From positions 4,058,001 through 4,122,000 of the forward strand of contig NZ_CP133265.1 of assembly GCF_030915505.1 (NCBI RefSeq): a stretch of 64,000 bases of DNA. Direction: 5' to 3'. Both the position numbers and the translations under genes were made by a program. Below are positions 8,824 to 17,720 of this stretch, one piece after another (the stretch's first letter is position 1; every line of letters starts with the position of its first letter). The DNA comes from Neobacillus sp. OS1-2 (GTDB lineage: Bacteria; Bacillota; Bacilli; Bacillales; Cytobacillaceae). The notes below the pieces were generated by a model. The model was not told the DNA's origin and did not search any database. It saw only the letters and a program-made list of their open reading frames with translations.

Positions 8824-9024
8824 ATGGAACAAGGTAAAGTAAAATGGTTTAATGCAGAAAAAGGATTCGGATTCATCGAACGCGAAGCAGGAGACGATGT
8901 ATTCGTACACTTCTCAGCTATCCAAAGCGAAGGTTTCAAATCATTAGACGAAGGTCAAGCTGTTACATTTGAAGTAGAACAAGGTCAACGTGGACCCCAA
9001 GCTACTAACGTTCGCAAAGCATAA
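8824..9024 (+). CDS. CspA/CspB-family cold-shock protein
   Basis: The 66-residue protein has both RNA-binding motifs of the cold-shock domain, KGFGFI and VFVHFS, in the usual spacing, and the common ending of the family ([11 protein letters not shown]). It binds single-stranded RNA/DNA and acts as an RNA chaperone. The start is the ATG behind GAGGAGG rather than an in-frame upstream codon, because the protein from there has the exact family length. A long leader and a strong terminator frame it as a single-gene unit. Confidence 0.95.
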   Translation: MEQGKVKWFNAEKGFGFIEREAGDDVFVHFSAIQSEGFKSLDEGQAVTFEVEQGQRGPQATNVRKA

Positions 9025-9040
9025 TAAAAACCAATAGATA

Positions 9041-9070
9041 AAAAAGACTCTCTTGCAGAGTCTTTTTTTG
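9041..9070 (+). terminator. Rho-independent terminator after the cold-shock gene
   Basis: AAAGACTCT pairs with AGAGTCTTT around CTTGC, followed by a T-run. Confidence 0.88.
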
Positions 9071-9174
9071 TTTTATCTAAAAATTGCTAGAATATGAATT
9101 AACAGCTGATTTATTCTACCTTAATCTGTACAATAAGTGTATTCGATAAAATTTTGTAATGAAAGAGGTAAAGT

Positions 9175-9810
9175 ATGAAGATTGATTCACCTAAAATCTC
9201 CGCTGTATTGCCCACAAGGAATTTCCAAGATATTTTTTATGAAGAGGATCCCGAATTAGAAATGTGTCAGGTGATCGATTCCGTTTTTGAAAATGAAGTA
9301 GTTGGTAGAGTGCGATTAACAAATATGGTGATTAAGAATTGTCGGTTCAATCATACCGATTTTATAAACAGTGATATTACGGATGTATGGTTTGAAAACT
9401 GTGATTTTTCCAATGTTAATTTGAGCAAGTCTTCCATTCACCGTGTGGTATTTAAAAATAGTAAATGTTTAGGTGTCGATTTTTCCGAAACACGATTTGG
9501 AAATGTTCAATTTGAGGATTCCGTGTTAAATTTGGCGACGTTTGGAAATTCAAAGTTAGAAAAAGTAAAGTTCAACGGCACTGCGTTAAAAAGCAGCGAT
9601 TTTTTTGACTGCAAACTTAAAAACGTTGAATTTCAGGTTTGTAATCTGGAGGGGGCAAACTTTGATCAAACCTCATTAAAAGGAATCGATATCAGTACGT
9701 CTACATTTGAATCCCTTATTGTGGCGATTGAAGATTTAAAAGGGTGCAAAGTATCATCTTTGCAAGCAATCCAATTTGCAGCATTAATGGGATTGGTCAT
9801 CAAAGATTAA
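9175..9810 (+). CDS. Pentapeptide-repeat-like beta-helix protein
   Basis: The 211-residue protein has repeated five-residue units with a central F or L and a small residue before it, for example CRFNHTDFINSDITDVWFENCDF split over successive coils, and NLEGANFDQTSLKGIDIS near the end. This is the pattern of pentapeptide-repeat proteins, which fold as a right-handed quadrilateral beta-helix. Units here are looser than in Qnr/MfpA proteins. Some family members mimic DNA and bind gyrase, but nothing here shows such a role. Start ATG behind AAAGAGG. Confidence 0.75.
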   Translation: MKIDSPKISAVLPTRNFQDIFYEEDPELEMCQVIDSVFENEVVGRVRLTNMVIKNCRFNHTDFINSDITDVWFENCDFSNVNLSKSSIHRVVFKNSKCLGVDFSETRFGNVQFEDSVLNLATFGNSKLEKVKFNGTALKSSDFFDCKLKNVEFQVCNLEGANFDQTSLKGIDISTSTFESLIVAIEDLKGCKVSSLQAIQFAALMGLVIKD

Positions 9811-9868
9811 CGTTGGGAATTCCTCGTACCTACTAGTAAAAAAGGGAACGGGGTTTTTTTATATCAAC

Positions 9869-9890
9869 TTATGTGAAATAATTCACATAA
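9869..9890. promoter_or_regulatory. Perfect 22-bp palindrome resembling an Fnr/Crp or Rex operator
   Basis: TTATGTGAA, four central bases ATAA, and TTCACATAA form a perfect palindrome. The core TGTGA-N6-TCACA equals the B. subtilis Fnr consensus, and TGTGAA-N4-TTCACA also fits the Rex consensus except for its outermost base. It lies 88 bases upstream of the DoxX-like gene, with TATATT at 9930 as a possible -10. Redox or oxygen control of that gene is inferred. Confidence 0.6.
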
Positions 9891-9977
9891 TGTTCAATAA
9901 TAGGTCGGTTAGATCACTACCTGTTCCTGTATATTAACACTATAGTCATGTTGTTTATGATACAAGGGGGATGTAGG

Positions 9978-10973
9978 ATGAAAAGGATATTTCAGACACT
10001 ATTATGCATAGGTCTTATTATGACACCAGTTTTTGCCGAAGCACATGTGAAATGGTTTACAGAGGTGACACCACATAAAGAAGCGATCGAACATATTTTA
10101 TCACCCATGTTTATCTTCTTGGCACTTATTGCAGCGATAGTACTTGCTTCATTAACATTGTTTATTCCAAAAATGGCTGAATGGGCACCAGTGAAAAAGT
10201 GGGAGGATCGTCTTTCGAATCTAAGGAAGTATTCACGATATCTACTAAAATACGGGACTGCCATTGCTCTGACGATTCAAATCATCAATGGAACATTATT
10301 TGCTCCCGAGTTCCACATGGAAAACACATTTGCTATTATTTTATCGTGGGTGACCATCGGATTTTTATTCATACCGCACCATATTTCAACGAAAATCGGT
10401 GCTTCTATTCTGTTAGGATTATTTATTTATGTAACGATTCATCATGGCATTTTCTATATGTTAGACTACGGATATTACGTAGCGATCATAGGTGTCTTAT
10501 TAGTAGGGAATACAAAACTTGAAAAAGTTGGCTTTCCGTTCCTTTATTTAGGAACCGGATTATCACTTAGCTGGGTAGCCGTGGAAAAATGGGTGTATCC
10601 AGGTATGGCCTTAGACATTGTTACAAACCACCATGTGCCCACATTTGGTTTCGAACCCGGATTATTTGTTGTGATGGCAGCCTTTATCGAATTTGTCGTC
10701 GGTTATTTATTAGTGGTAGGAATTTTAAATAGAGTGCTAGGGTTTGTTGTGACAGGTATTTTTATCTCAACGACCATGTTATTTGGGATGAAAGAGGTTA
10801 TTGGCCACTTCATGATTCATATTGTATTAATCATTTTTATCATCGAAGGGGTTTCATTCTATAACCCGCCCATTAAAATGCACAAAACAAAACTGGATCA
10901 ATTCATCTTTGTGTTTCTAAATTTTATTTTCGTACTAGCGACTTTTTTATTGATTTACTATCGGTTTGCTTAG
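9978..10973 (+). CDS. DoxX-like multi-pass membrane protein
   Basis: The 331-residue protein begins with a cleavable-looking hydrophobic segment ending in VFAEAHVKWF; an AHVKWF start is often seen in large DoxX-family membrane proteins. About eight further helices follow, with conserved-looking charged or aromatic residues in the membrane (NGTLFAPEFHME, ITIHHG-type, WVAVEKWVYPGMALD). The ATG behind AAGGGGGATG was chosen over an earlier in-frame ATG. DoxX relatives are linked to respiratory or thiol chemistry, which would agree with the Fnr/Rex-like operator upstream. The exact role is unknown. Confidence 0.6.
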   Translation: MKRIFQTLLCIGLIMTPVFAEAHVKWFTEVTPHKEAIEHILSPMFIFLALIAAIVLASLTLFIPKMAEWAPVKKWEDRLSNLRKYSRYLLKYGTAIALTIQIINGTLFAPEFHMENTFAIILSWVTIGFLFIPHHISTKIGASILLGLFIYVTIHHGIFYMLDYGYYVAIIGVLLVGNTKLEKVGFPFLYLGTGLSLSWVAVEKWVYPGMALDIVTNHHVPTFGFEPGLFVVMAAFIEFVVGYLLVVGILNRVLGFVVTGIFISTTMLFGMKEVIGHFMIHIVLIIFIIEGVSFYNPPIKMHKTKLDQFIFVFLNFIFVLATFLLIYYRFA

Positions 10974-11095
10974 GACTATATAGAGCCAACCTGTCACATG
11001 TTCTTGCAGAAGAAATTTTTTAAAAAAATAATCACAAAAATAAAAATCCGGCATATAGTAACTTCTGTGTGATAAATGTTAAGGAGGAACAAACG

Positions 11096-11233
11096 ATGGA
11101 GAAAAATCAAATTGTACCAACAACTATTATCGAGTTCAAAGAGGTAGAGGATGGATTTAAAATAATTGAAATAAATGTTTCGGATCCAGCTGAAAGTTTA
11201 TTTTCAGTCGTCACCCCTATTAAAAAGCAGTAA
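11096..11233 (+). CDS. Small protein of 45 residues, unknown
   Basis: A short frame with a very strong ribosome site (AAGGAGG, spacing 8) encodes an acidic peptide beginning MEKNQIVPTTIIEFKEVEDG and ending VVTPIKKQ. It has no membrane segment. The quality of the start region and a normal codon pattern argue for a real gene. I do not recognise the family. Confidence 0.6.
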   Translation: MEKNQIVPTTIIEFKEVEDGFKIIEINVSDPAESLFSVVTPIKKQ

Positions 11234-11284
11234 GAGAAAAAAACTATCTTTTACATAGGAAGATGGTTTTCAACAGTAAAGGAA

Positions 11285-11331
11285 AAGGCTGGCTCAAACA
11301 GGTCACATGATCGCCCATTTGAGTCAGCCTT
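11285..11331 (-). terminator. Terminator hairpin between convergent genes
   Basis: AAGGCTGGCTCAAA at 11285 pairs with TTTGAGTCAGCCTT at 11318-11331 with one mismatch. Read on the minus strand it is followed by TTTCCTTT, just past the end of the M28 peptidase gene. Confidence 0.75.
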
Positions 11332-11346
11332 GTTATGTTACAGTCA

Positions 11347-12324
11347 TTATTTAGACGTACTACTCTTATTCATAAACTTCAATAAATCGGTGAGCAATGT
11401 ACTAAAAGTTGAGAGATGTTCTTCGATTCGACCAGGATATTCCGAGGCGATAAACTCAAGTGTATCATTTCCCGTATGCCAAACTCCGCCGTGTTTAACC
11501 GTTTGATCATACCCATCAAGGGCGCCAATTTCCCAGTTGGTTGCCTCTAAATAACCGTAAGGGATTCCAAGACTTTCAAATGGTGCATGATCGCTCCAGT
11601 CACCTGTGGTTCCAGCCGGATAATCAGGATTCAACCCTGGATTGGTTCCGACATTTAACTTTTTCTTCTTCACGATTTCTAATGCTTGGTCGCGAATGAA
11701 GCCAGCATCTCCGGCGCTGCCATAAACATACATATTGTCACCGACTGCAAGACTATCCATATTAATCATTCCAATGGTATTTTCAATTTCTTTTTGCGAC
11801 ATATTGGCTGCATAATAATTTGATCCCCGGAGTCCAGTTTCTTCAGCACCAAATGCAATAAAGACAATGGAGTATGGAGTAGGTATATTTTTTAAGACCT
11901 CGGCAACTTCCAATAGTACTCCTACACCAGATGCATTATCATCGACACCGCGTCCAATTGCAACAGAATCATAATGGGCACCCACGATGATCTGTTTACT
12001 GGATTTCCCGGGTTTATAGGCAATAACGTTTGAAGACTTGGTTGTGATTCCTCGTCTTGTATAGGAAAAGTCCTGTACGGATGTCTCAAATCCAATTCGT
12101 GCAAATTGACTTTCAATATATTCCCCGGCTTTTCGCTCATTATCTGACCCTGCTACCCGTGGACCTATTTCATATGCTAGGTACTTCATATGTTCGTATG
12201 CCATTGCGCCGTTTTTATGTACAAGTGATGGCCTGTAGGTGACAGTTTGGGCTGAAGCACCCCCAACAATTGTCAAAAGGCTAAACAACAAAGCGATAAA
12301 GGATATGGTTATTTTCTTCTTCAT
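11347..12324 (-). CDS. Secreted M28-family zinc aminopeptidase
   Basis: The 325-residue protein has an N-terminal signal peptide (KKKITISFIALLFSLL ending ASAQ). The metallopeptidase M28 core is complete: first zinc ligands in GAHYDS, the bridging Asp in VDDNASG, the catalytic Glu pair in AFGAEETGLRGS, a ligand in MINMDS, and the last His in SDHAPFE. Such enzymes, like B. subtilis YwaD, remove N-terminal residues from peptides outside the cell. A protease-associated domain is absent. The gene stands alone with its own terminator. Confidence 0.92.
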   Translation of the reverse strand: MKKKITISFIALLFSLLTIVGGASAQTVTYRPSLVHKNGAMAYEHMKYLAYEIGPRVAGSDNERKAGEYIESQFARIGFETSVQDFSYTRRGITTKSSNVIAYKPGKSSKQIIVGAHYDSVAIGRGVDDNASGVGVLLEVAEVLKNIPTPYSIVFIAFGAEETGLRGSNYYAANMSQKEIENTIGMINMDSLAVGDNMYVYGSAGDAGFIRDQALEIVKKKKLNVGTNPGLNPDYPAGTTGDWSDHAPFESLGIPYGYLEATNWEIGALDGYDQTVKHGGVWHTGNDTLEFIASEYPGRIEEHLSTFSTLLTDLLKFMNKSSTSK

Positions 12325-12615
12325 TACTCCGACTCCTCACTATCTATTTTTTATAAGATTAATAGAATCTTTTGAAAGAAACAATAGCTTTGACAAAGGA
12401 TAGCAAAAGAAGACAAATTTCCATTCTATTTAGGTATGGCAGCCTTCACCATCACCAATAAAGGGTTACAGGAATTTAGACTTTTATATGCATGCTAACT
12501 ATTTTAAAGATTTGTGCCATCCAAACTTTCCTAAGCATTTAATTGGAGTATAAAAGGAAAACAAGGTAATCTGTAACAGTATATTTTTTTATAGGTTTGT
12601 AGGGGAGTTGGATAA

Positions 12616-14058
12616 ATGGATAGAACAGAAAATAAGCATTCAATGATTGTGGGACTTTTGCTGGCAGGAACATTTATTGCCATTTTAAATCAAACACTGA
12701 TGATTACGGCAATACCGCCGATCATGGAAGAAATGAATATTACCGCAAATAGTGCACAATGGCTAACGACCATCTTTATGCTGGTGAATGGAATTATGAT
12801 CCCCATCAGCGCCTTTTTATTAGAACGATTCACCACAAGGCAATTATTTATTACAGCAATGGGTATTTTTGCGGTCGGAACCGTTGTAGGCGGGATTGCA
12901 CCTAATTTTGCATTTCTCCTTTTAGGAAGAGTCATTCAGTCGATCGGGGCAGGGGTAATGCTGCCACTCATGACCACTGTATTTTTGCTGATTTTCCCGG
13001 TTAATAAACGGGGGGCCGCAATGGGTCTCGTCGGGCTGGTCATTTCCTTTGCCCCTGCCATCGGGCCAGCTTTATCCGGATGGATGATCTCCCATTTTTC
13101 ATGGCGAGTGTTATTTTTTATCATTTTGCCAATTGCTCTCATCGACATCATTGTCGCCTATCGTTTCTTGAAAAATGTCACCGAGGTTGCCAATCCCAAA
13201 GTGGATATCCTATCCATCCTGTTATCTTCATTCGGTTTTGGCGGGCTTCTTTACGGATTTACCTCTGCAGGAAATTTTGGTTGGACGCATGCCGTCACCC
13301 TTCTATCTCTTGCGATAGGCAGCATATCGTTACTGGTATTTATTTTCCGTCAGTTACGATTGAAACATCCGATGTTGGAATTCCGAGTGTTTTCGTACAC
13401 CATTTTCCCGTTCGCGATTATCATTGGAATGATCGGTTTTATGGGCCTAATTGGAGCGGAAACAATAATCCCGCTGTTTATGCAGCGGATGAGGGGATTT
13501 TCCGCATTTGAGGCGGGTCTTGCTTTATTGCCTGGTGCACTGATAAGCGGGATCATGGCACCGATTGTAGGGAGAATCTTTGATAAGGTCGGAGCAAGAT
13601 GGCTTGTGATGATCGGCTTAACGATCATGACAGCGGCCTCGTTTGCCTATACCACTTTAAGTCCTTCAACCTCGATGACCTATATCACCGTCCTTTACGG
13701 AATACGAATGTTTGGTCTTTCGATGGTCATGATGCCGGTGGCAACAGCTGCCTTGAACCAGTTGCCAAAACGATTAATTCCGCACGGGGCTGCTATGGAT
13801 AATACGATGAAGATGATTGCCGCTTCGGTAGGAACCGCTATTCTTGTTACCGTCATGACGACAACAGCGGAAGCAGCAAAACAGCACCCTGACATATCTT
13901 ATCCGGATATCCACGGAGCAAATATCGCCTTTATGGTCGTATCCATTCTTTCCTTAGTAGGATTGATCCTATCCTTTTTCATTAAAAATAACCGCCAGGT
14001 CGAAGAAGAGGCGGAGGGAAAAAGACAACCAAATGTTGGTGTAAACCTTCAAGAGTAA
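12616..14058 (+). CDS. DHA2-family multidrug efflux MFS transporter
   Basis: The 480-residue protein has about 14 membrane helices, the DHA2 (EmrB/QacA) size. Motif A-like RFTTRQLF lies after helix 2, LGRVIQSIGAGVMLPLM in helix 4 and GLVISFAPAIGPALSGWM in helix 5 (motif C, the antiporter signature). It is close in style to B. subtilis LmrB/Mdr. It would export hydrophobic drugs against protons. ATG start behind AGGGGAG. No regulator gene is adjacent. Substrate not predictable. Confidence 0.9.
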   Translation: MDRTENKHSMIVGLLLAGTFIAILNQTLMITAIPPIMEEMNITANSAQWLTTIFMLVNGIMIPISAFLLERFTTRQLFITAMGIFAVGTVVGGIAPNFAFLLLGRVIQSIGAGVMLPLMTTVFLLIFPVNKRGAAMGLVGLVISFAPAIGPALSGWMISHFSWRVLFFIILPIALIDIIVAYRFLKNVTEVANPKVDILSILLSSFGFGGLLYGFTSAGNFGWTHAVTLLSLAIGSISLLVFIFRQLRLKHPMLEFRVFSYTIFPFAIIIGMIGFMGLIGAETIIPLFMQRMRGFSAFEAGLALLPGALISGIMAPIVGRIFDKVGARWLVMIGLTIMTAASFAYTTLSPSTSMTYITVLYGIRMFGLSMVMMPVATAALNQLPKRLIPHGAAMDNTMKMIAASVGTAILVTVMTTTAEAAKQHPDISYPDIHGANIAFMVVSILSLVGLILSFFIKNNRQVEEEAEGKRQPNVGVNLQE

Positions 14059-14125
14059 GTCCCAATATAAAAACAAGGGTAGAAATAACCTAATCATTTT
14101 GGATTAAAATTACATGAAAGAATTC

Positions 14126-14158
14126 CGTCCTCATGAACCACACATGAGGACGATTTTT
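14126..14158. terminator. Bidirectional terminator between the MFS gene and the RHH gene
   Basis: CGTCCTCATG (14126-14135) pairs perfectly with CATGAGGACG (14143-14152), with ATTTTT on the + side. It serves the convergent genes on both sides. Confidence 0.85.
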
Positions 14159-14166
14159 ATTCTATT

Positions 14167-14322
14167 CTATTCTTTTTTTAATCGTCCGGCTTTTTTTGCA
14201 GCCTCTTTTAAGATGACTTCGATTTGGGCGTTCACACTTCTAATTTCATCTTCCGCCCATTTTTCTAGCACTTCATATAATTTGGGATCAATACGAAGTG
14301 GAAATGATTTTCTTTTCGTCAT
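14167..14322 (-). CDS. Arc-type ribbon-helix-helix DNA-binding protein
   Basis: This 51-residue protein starts [23 protein letters not shown] and continues with [18 protein letters not shown]. The short strand KSFPLRI followed by two helices with the turn around RSVNAQIE is the Arc/ribbon-helix-helix fold, which binds DNA as a dimer. It starts 13 bases after the stop of the SPFH gene and must be its operon partner. I infer that it may autoregulate the operon through the palindrome at 15220-15249. Confidence 0.85.
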   Translation of the reverse strand: MTKRKSFPLRIDPKLYEVLEKWAEDEIRSVNAQIEVILKEAAKKAGRLKKE

Positions 14323-14335
14323 TTACGACACAACC

Positions 14336-15193
14336 TTAATAAATGCTTCCTGTATTAATAATAGGCTGCGTTCCTTTTTCGGAAACAATCGCAACCATAA
14401 GATTATTCACCATTTGCGCCTTTTTCTCTTCATCAAGCTCGACAATTTCTTGCTCGGCAAGCTGATCGATTGCAGCTTTTACAAGTCCAACAGCACCGTC
14501 GACAATCACCTTACGGGCAGATAAAACAGCCTGGGCTTGTTGTCTTTGCAGCATGGCAGAAGCGATTTCGGATGAATAGGCGAGATGCATAATCCGTGCT
14601 TCGATAACATCTACCCCGGCAACATCTAGTCTTTTTTGTAAATCATACATAAGTACGTCTGCTACTTCATCGCTGTTCTGACGAAGAGTAAAGGTGTTTT
14701 CCGCATGATCGAATGAATCATAAGCATATCTGCTGGCAATATGACGAATACCGGTTTCGCTTTGAATTTGAATGAATTTTTCATAGTTTTCAACGTCATA
14801 CATTGCCTTTGCAGCATCCCTAACTTTATACACAACAACGGCGGCAATTTCAATCGGATTCCCTTCCAAATCATTCACTTTTAGCTTCTCGCTGTTAAAG
14901 TTTGTCACGCGTAAGGAAACGCTACGCTTGAACGTAAAGGGAATGGTAGCCCATAATCCTTGATCGCGAATGACACCGAGATAGGTACCAAAGAACGTTA
15001 ATACTTTTGCTTCGTTCGGCTGAACAATGGTTAAACTTGTGGCAATAATCAATCCTAAGAGTGTGACTACGCCTCCGGTAACTTTTTCAGTAATAGTTCC
15101 AGTAACGAGTAGAAAAATGCCAAAACCAATACACAAAAGCGCAATGATCAATGCTGCAAAACCGTTCATTTTAAAAATCGACTTCTCACTCAT
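14336..15193 (-). CDS. SPFH/band-7 domain membrane protein
   Basis: The 285-residue protein has two N-terminal hydrophobic segments (about 12-55), then an SPFH domain beginning IVQPNEAKVLTFFGTYLGVIRD and containing VEARIMHLAYSSEIASAMLQRQQAQAV, the usual stomatin-like signature. SPFH proteins form rings at membrane microdomains and scaffold proteases or other partners. The end carries acidic coiled regions (QLAEQEIVELDEEKKAQM). In many firmicutes this type is paired with a small RHH protein, as here. A perfect palindrome lies upstream of its start. Confidence 0.9.
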   Translation of the reverse strand: MSEKSIFKMNGFAALIIALLCIGFGIFLLVTGTITEKVTGGVVTLLGLIIATSLTIVQPNEAKVLTFFGTYLGVIRDQGLWATIPFTFKRSVSLRVTNFNSEKLKVNDLEGNPIEIAAVVVYKVRDAAKAMYDVENYEKFIQIQSETGIRHIASRYAYDSFDHAENTFTLRQNSDEVADVLMYDLQKRLDVAGVDVIEARIMHLAYSSEIASAMLQRQQAQAVLSARKVIVDGAVGLVKAAIDQLAEQEIVELDEEKKAQMVNNLMVAIVSEKGTQPIINTGSIY

Positions 15194-15219
15194 TGCTTTT
15201 CCCCCTTTATATTAAAAAG

Positions 15220-15249
15220 TGATATAAAAGTGATATCACTTTTATATCA
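15220..15249. promoter_or_regulatory. Perfect 30-bp palindrome upstream of the SPFH-RHH operon
   Basis: The sequence reads the same on both strands around the centre GATATC. It contains AGTGATA twice in direct repeat and its complement TATCACT. The element begins 26 bases upstream of the SPFH start codon, where it would overlap the promoter or leader. The heptad TATCACT fits the WATCACW unit known for the ribbon-helix-helix repressor omega of streptococcal plasmids. Binding by the operon's own RHH protein is inferred. Confidence 0.7.
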
Positions 15250-15389
15250 TATTACAGATGCTAAAAAAAGTAAAATAATAAATGGTTTACCAATGTTTGC
15301 TTCGAGAAAAAGCTTCACAAAAATCACCATCAATGAAATTAATTCAAAATTATGCTAATCTTTTGATATTACTGAGAGGAGTGATTTGT

Positions 15390-16232
15390 ATGGGTAATTT
15401 AATTCCTGAAATAATCCTAAATGATGGGATGAGTATACCGGTAATCGGTTTGGGCAGCTATAAACTGAAGGGGAATAATGGAGTCAATTCCATCCTAAGT
15501 GCCATTGATATCGGCTATCGACTCATCGATTCTGCTTATAATTATGAAAATGAAGGAACGGTAGGGGAAGCCGTTAGACGGAGTTCTGTTCTAAGAGAAG
15601 AATTAAGAATTACATCTAAATTACCTGGTCGCTATCATGAGTATGACAAAGCGGTTACGACCATCCAAGAATCGTTATATCGCGCCAATCTTGATTACTA
15701 TGATTTATACTTGATTCATTGGCCGAACCCAAAACAGGAGCAATATGTGGAAGCATGGCAAGCATTAATTGATGCTAAAAAACAAGGGCTTATTCGTTCG
15801 ATTGGTGTTTGTAATTTCCTGCCTGAACATTTGGAGCGGTTAGAAAAGGAAACAGGTGTTAAACCAAGTATCAATCAAATCGAATTACATCCATTTTTCA
15901 ACCAAGCGGAACAACGAAAATGGCATGAAGAGAATTCAATAGCAACAGAATCGTGGAGCCCATTTACCCGAGGATTGAAGGACATAAATATTGACCCGTT
16001 TCAAACAATTGCCATACAGCACAACAAGACCATTTCACAAGTCATTTTACGTTGGCATTATCAACTGGGGGCTATTTCGATTCCGAAATCTGCTTCACCT
16101 GCACGACAACTTGAGAATATTTCTATTTTCGACTTCTCCTTAGATGATGCAGAAATGAGGAAAATTTCAGACTTAACCCGTCCAGATGGCAGAATTAACA
16201 ATCAAGATCCTGCTACATATGAAGAATTTTAA
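15390..16232 (+). CDS. Aldo/keto reductase
   Basis: The 280-residue protein is a TIM-barrel NADPH reductase. The catalytic tetrad is visible: Asp and Tyr in RLIDSAYNYENE, Lys in ITSKLPG and His in LIHWPNP. The cofactor motif is present near the end (IPKSASPARQLENISIFDF). The start is the ATG behind GAGAGGAGTG; an upstream in-frame ATG has no ribosome site. It resembles the AKR5 group of Bacillus (YtbE/YvgN-like), which reduces aldehydes such as methylglyoxal; specificity is not certain. Confidence 0.9.
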   Translation: MGNLIPEIILNDGMSIPVIGLGSYKLKGNNGVNSILSAIDIGYRLIDSAYNYENEGTVGEAVRRSSVLREELRITSKLPGRYHEYDKAVTTIQESLYRANLDYYDLYLIHWPNPKQEQYVEAWQALIDAKKQGLIRSIGVCNFLPEHLERLEKETGVKPSINQIELHPFFNQAEQRKWHEENSIATESWSPFTRGLKDINIDPFQTIAIQHNKTISQVILRWHYQLGAISIPKSASPARQLENISIFDFSLDDAEMRKISDLTRPDGRINNQDPATYEEF

Positions 16233-16257
16233 CCTATAACAAATAGACAATCTTGAC

Positions 16258-16294
16258 GCACACCACGATAATAAATAGGTGATGTGCTTTTTTT
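16258..16294 (+). terminator. Rho-independent terminator after the aldo/keto reductase
   Basis: GCACACCAC pairs with GTGATGTGC with one mismatch, followed by TTTTTTT. Confidence 0.8.
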
Positions 16295-16346
16295 GCAAGG
16301 AATGGGTAAATTAAATTCATTGTAAAATAGGAAAGGTGGATTTTAG

Positions 16347-17528
16347 GTGAAATATAATTTTGATGAGATTATCAACCGCAGGGGAACGCATTCATTAAAA
16401 TGGGACGGTGGAAAATTCCTAAAAGAAATGGGTTTTACGGAAAGATATGATGAGGATACATTACCATTATTTACAGCTGATATGGATTTGCCCGTACCAC
16501 AGCCATTAATAGATGCTTTGCATAAAACAGTGGATCATAAAATTTTTGGTTATTCCATATTTCCGGATGCCGATTTTGAAGCCATTCAACATTGGTTTAC
16601 TAAGAGACATGATTGGGCGATCAAAAAGGAAGAAATCGTCTTCAGCCCAGGTACTGTCCATGCTTTAAATATGGCAGTACGAGCATTTACAGAGCCTGGT
16701 GATGGAATCATGATTCAGCGTCCAGTTTATCCACCCTTTACATCAGTCATAGAGGGTAACGGAAGACAAGTCGTTAATAATGCTCTGAAATGTGATGAAG
16801 AGGGGTATTATTCAATCGATTTCGAGGATTTTGAATTGAAAGCAAAAGATGAAAAGACTAAAATGTTCATCTTATGTAATCCTCATAACCCAACTGGAAG
16901 AGTTCTTCAGAGGGAAGAGCTTCGGAGGTTATCCGAAATTTGTGAAAAAAATAATGTACTCCTCATTGCTGATGAAATTCACGGAGATTTAGTTAGACGT
17001 AATCAAACCTTTATTCCAATTGCAAAAGCTGCGGACAATAATGATCATATTGTCACATGTACTGCAATCAACAAAACCTTTAATGTTGCAGGGCTTCATT
17101 GTACCAATTTGATCATCCATAATTCAGAGCTGAGGAAAAGATTCATTGAAGTGATGGGCTTTCATTTAGCTTCACCGTTTACCATCTCTGCGCTAATAGC
17201 TGTATACAATGAGGGAGAGGATTGGTTAGAGCAATTGAAAGAATACATTGACGGCACAATGGAATGGATCGTAAACTTCCTAGCTGAAAGAATGCCTAAA
17301 GTGAAGGTGAAGATTCCAGAAGGAACGTATGTCATGTGGATGGACTTTAGTGCATATGGCCTTTCACCTGAAGAAGTACATGATCGTATTTACAACAAGG
17401 CAAACGTTTTATTAGAGGATGGAAAAATGTTTGGCGAGGAAGGATTAAACTATCAGAGAATTTGTATCCCTTCTCCAAGACCGATTATTAAAGAAGCATT
17501 TGAAAGAATGGCAAGAGAATTTAACTAA
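16347..17528 (+). CDS. patB: PatB/MalY-type cystathionine beta-lyase (C-S lyase)
   Basis: The 393-residue PLP enzyme begins YNFDEIINRRGTHSLKWD, the signature start of PatB/MalY. Other landmarks are ADMDLPVPQPL, the AVRAFTEPGDGIMIQRPVYPPF segment shared by the group in shorter pieces, CNPHNPTGRV, IADEIHGDL and the PLP lysine in TAINKTFNVAGLH. It splits C-S bonds of cystathionine or cysteine conjugates to pyruvate, ammonia and a thiol. It starts with GTG behind GGAAAGGTGG. A terminator follows. Confidence 0.9.
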   Translation: MKYNFDEIINRRGTHSLKWDGGKFLKEMGFTERYDEDTLPLFTADMDLPVPQPLIDALHKTVDHKIFGYSIFPDADFEAIQHWFTKRHDWAIKKEEIVFSPGTVHALNMAVRAFTEPGDGIMIQRPVYPPFTSVIEGNGRQVVNNALKCDEEGYYSIDFEDFELKAKDEKTKMFILCNPHNPTGRVLQREELRRLSEICEKNNVLLIADEIHGDLVRRNQTFIPIAKAADNNDHIVTCTAINKTFNVAGLHCTNLIIHNSELRKRFIEVMGFHLASPFTISALIAVYNEGEDWLEQLKEYIDGTMEWIVNFLAERMPKVKVKIPEGTYVMWMDFSAYGLSPEEVHDRIYNKANVLLEDGKMFGEEGLNYQRICIPSPRPIIKEAFERMAREFN

Positions 17529-17593
17529 AATAAAAACCATTGTTATTATGAACCAAAAGCTGGAACCTGTGATAGTGTAAATAAAAGGCAGTT

Positions 17594-17624
17594 AAGCTTA
17601 CTCTCCAGGGTAAGCTTTTTTCAA
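17594..17624 (+). terminator. Rho-independent terminator after patB
   Basis: AAGCTTAC (17594-17601) pairs with GTAAGCTT (17610-17617), then TTTT. Confidence 0.85.
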
Positions 17625-17720
17625 TTTTTCGCTAATTCAAACTTGACTGGTACAAAAGGTTTGGTTTACTCTTAATACCCAACTATTAAAAATGACAAAG
17701 AGAGGTGACATGTAAAAAAG

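Noticed and set aside
14114-14524. + strand open frame of 136 codons opposite the SPFH and RHH genes
   Set aside because: It overlaps two well-supported minus-strand genes and a terminator, and has no ribosome site.
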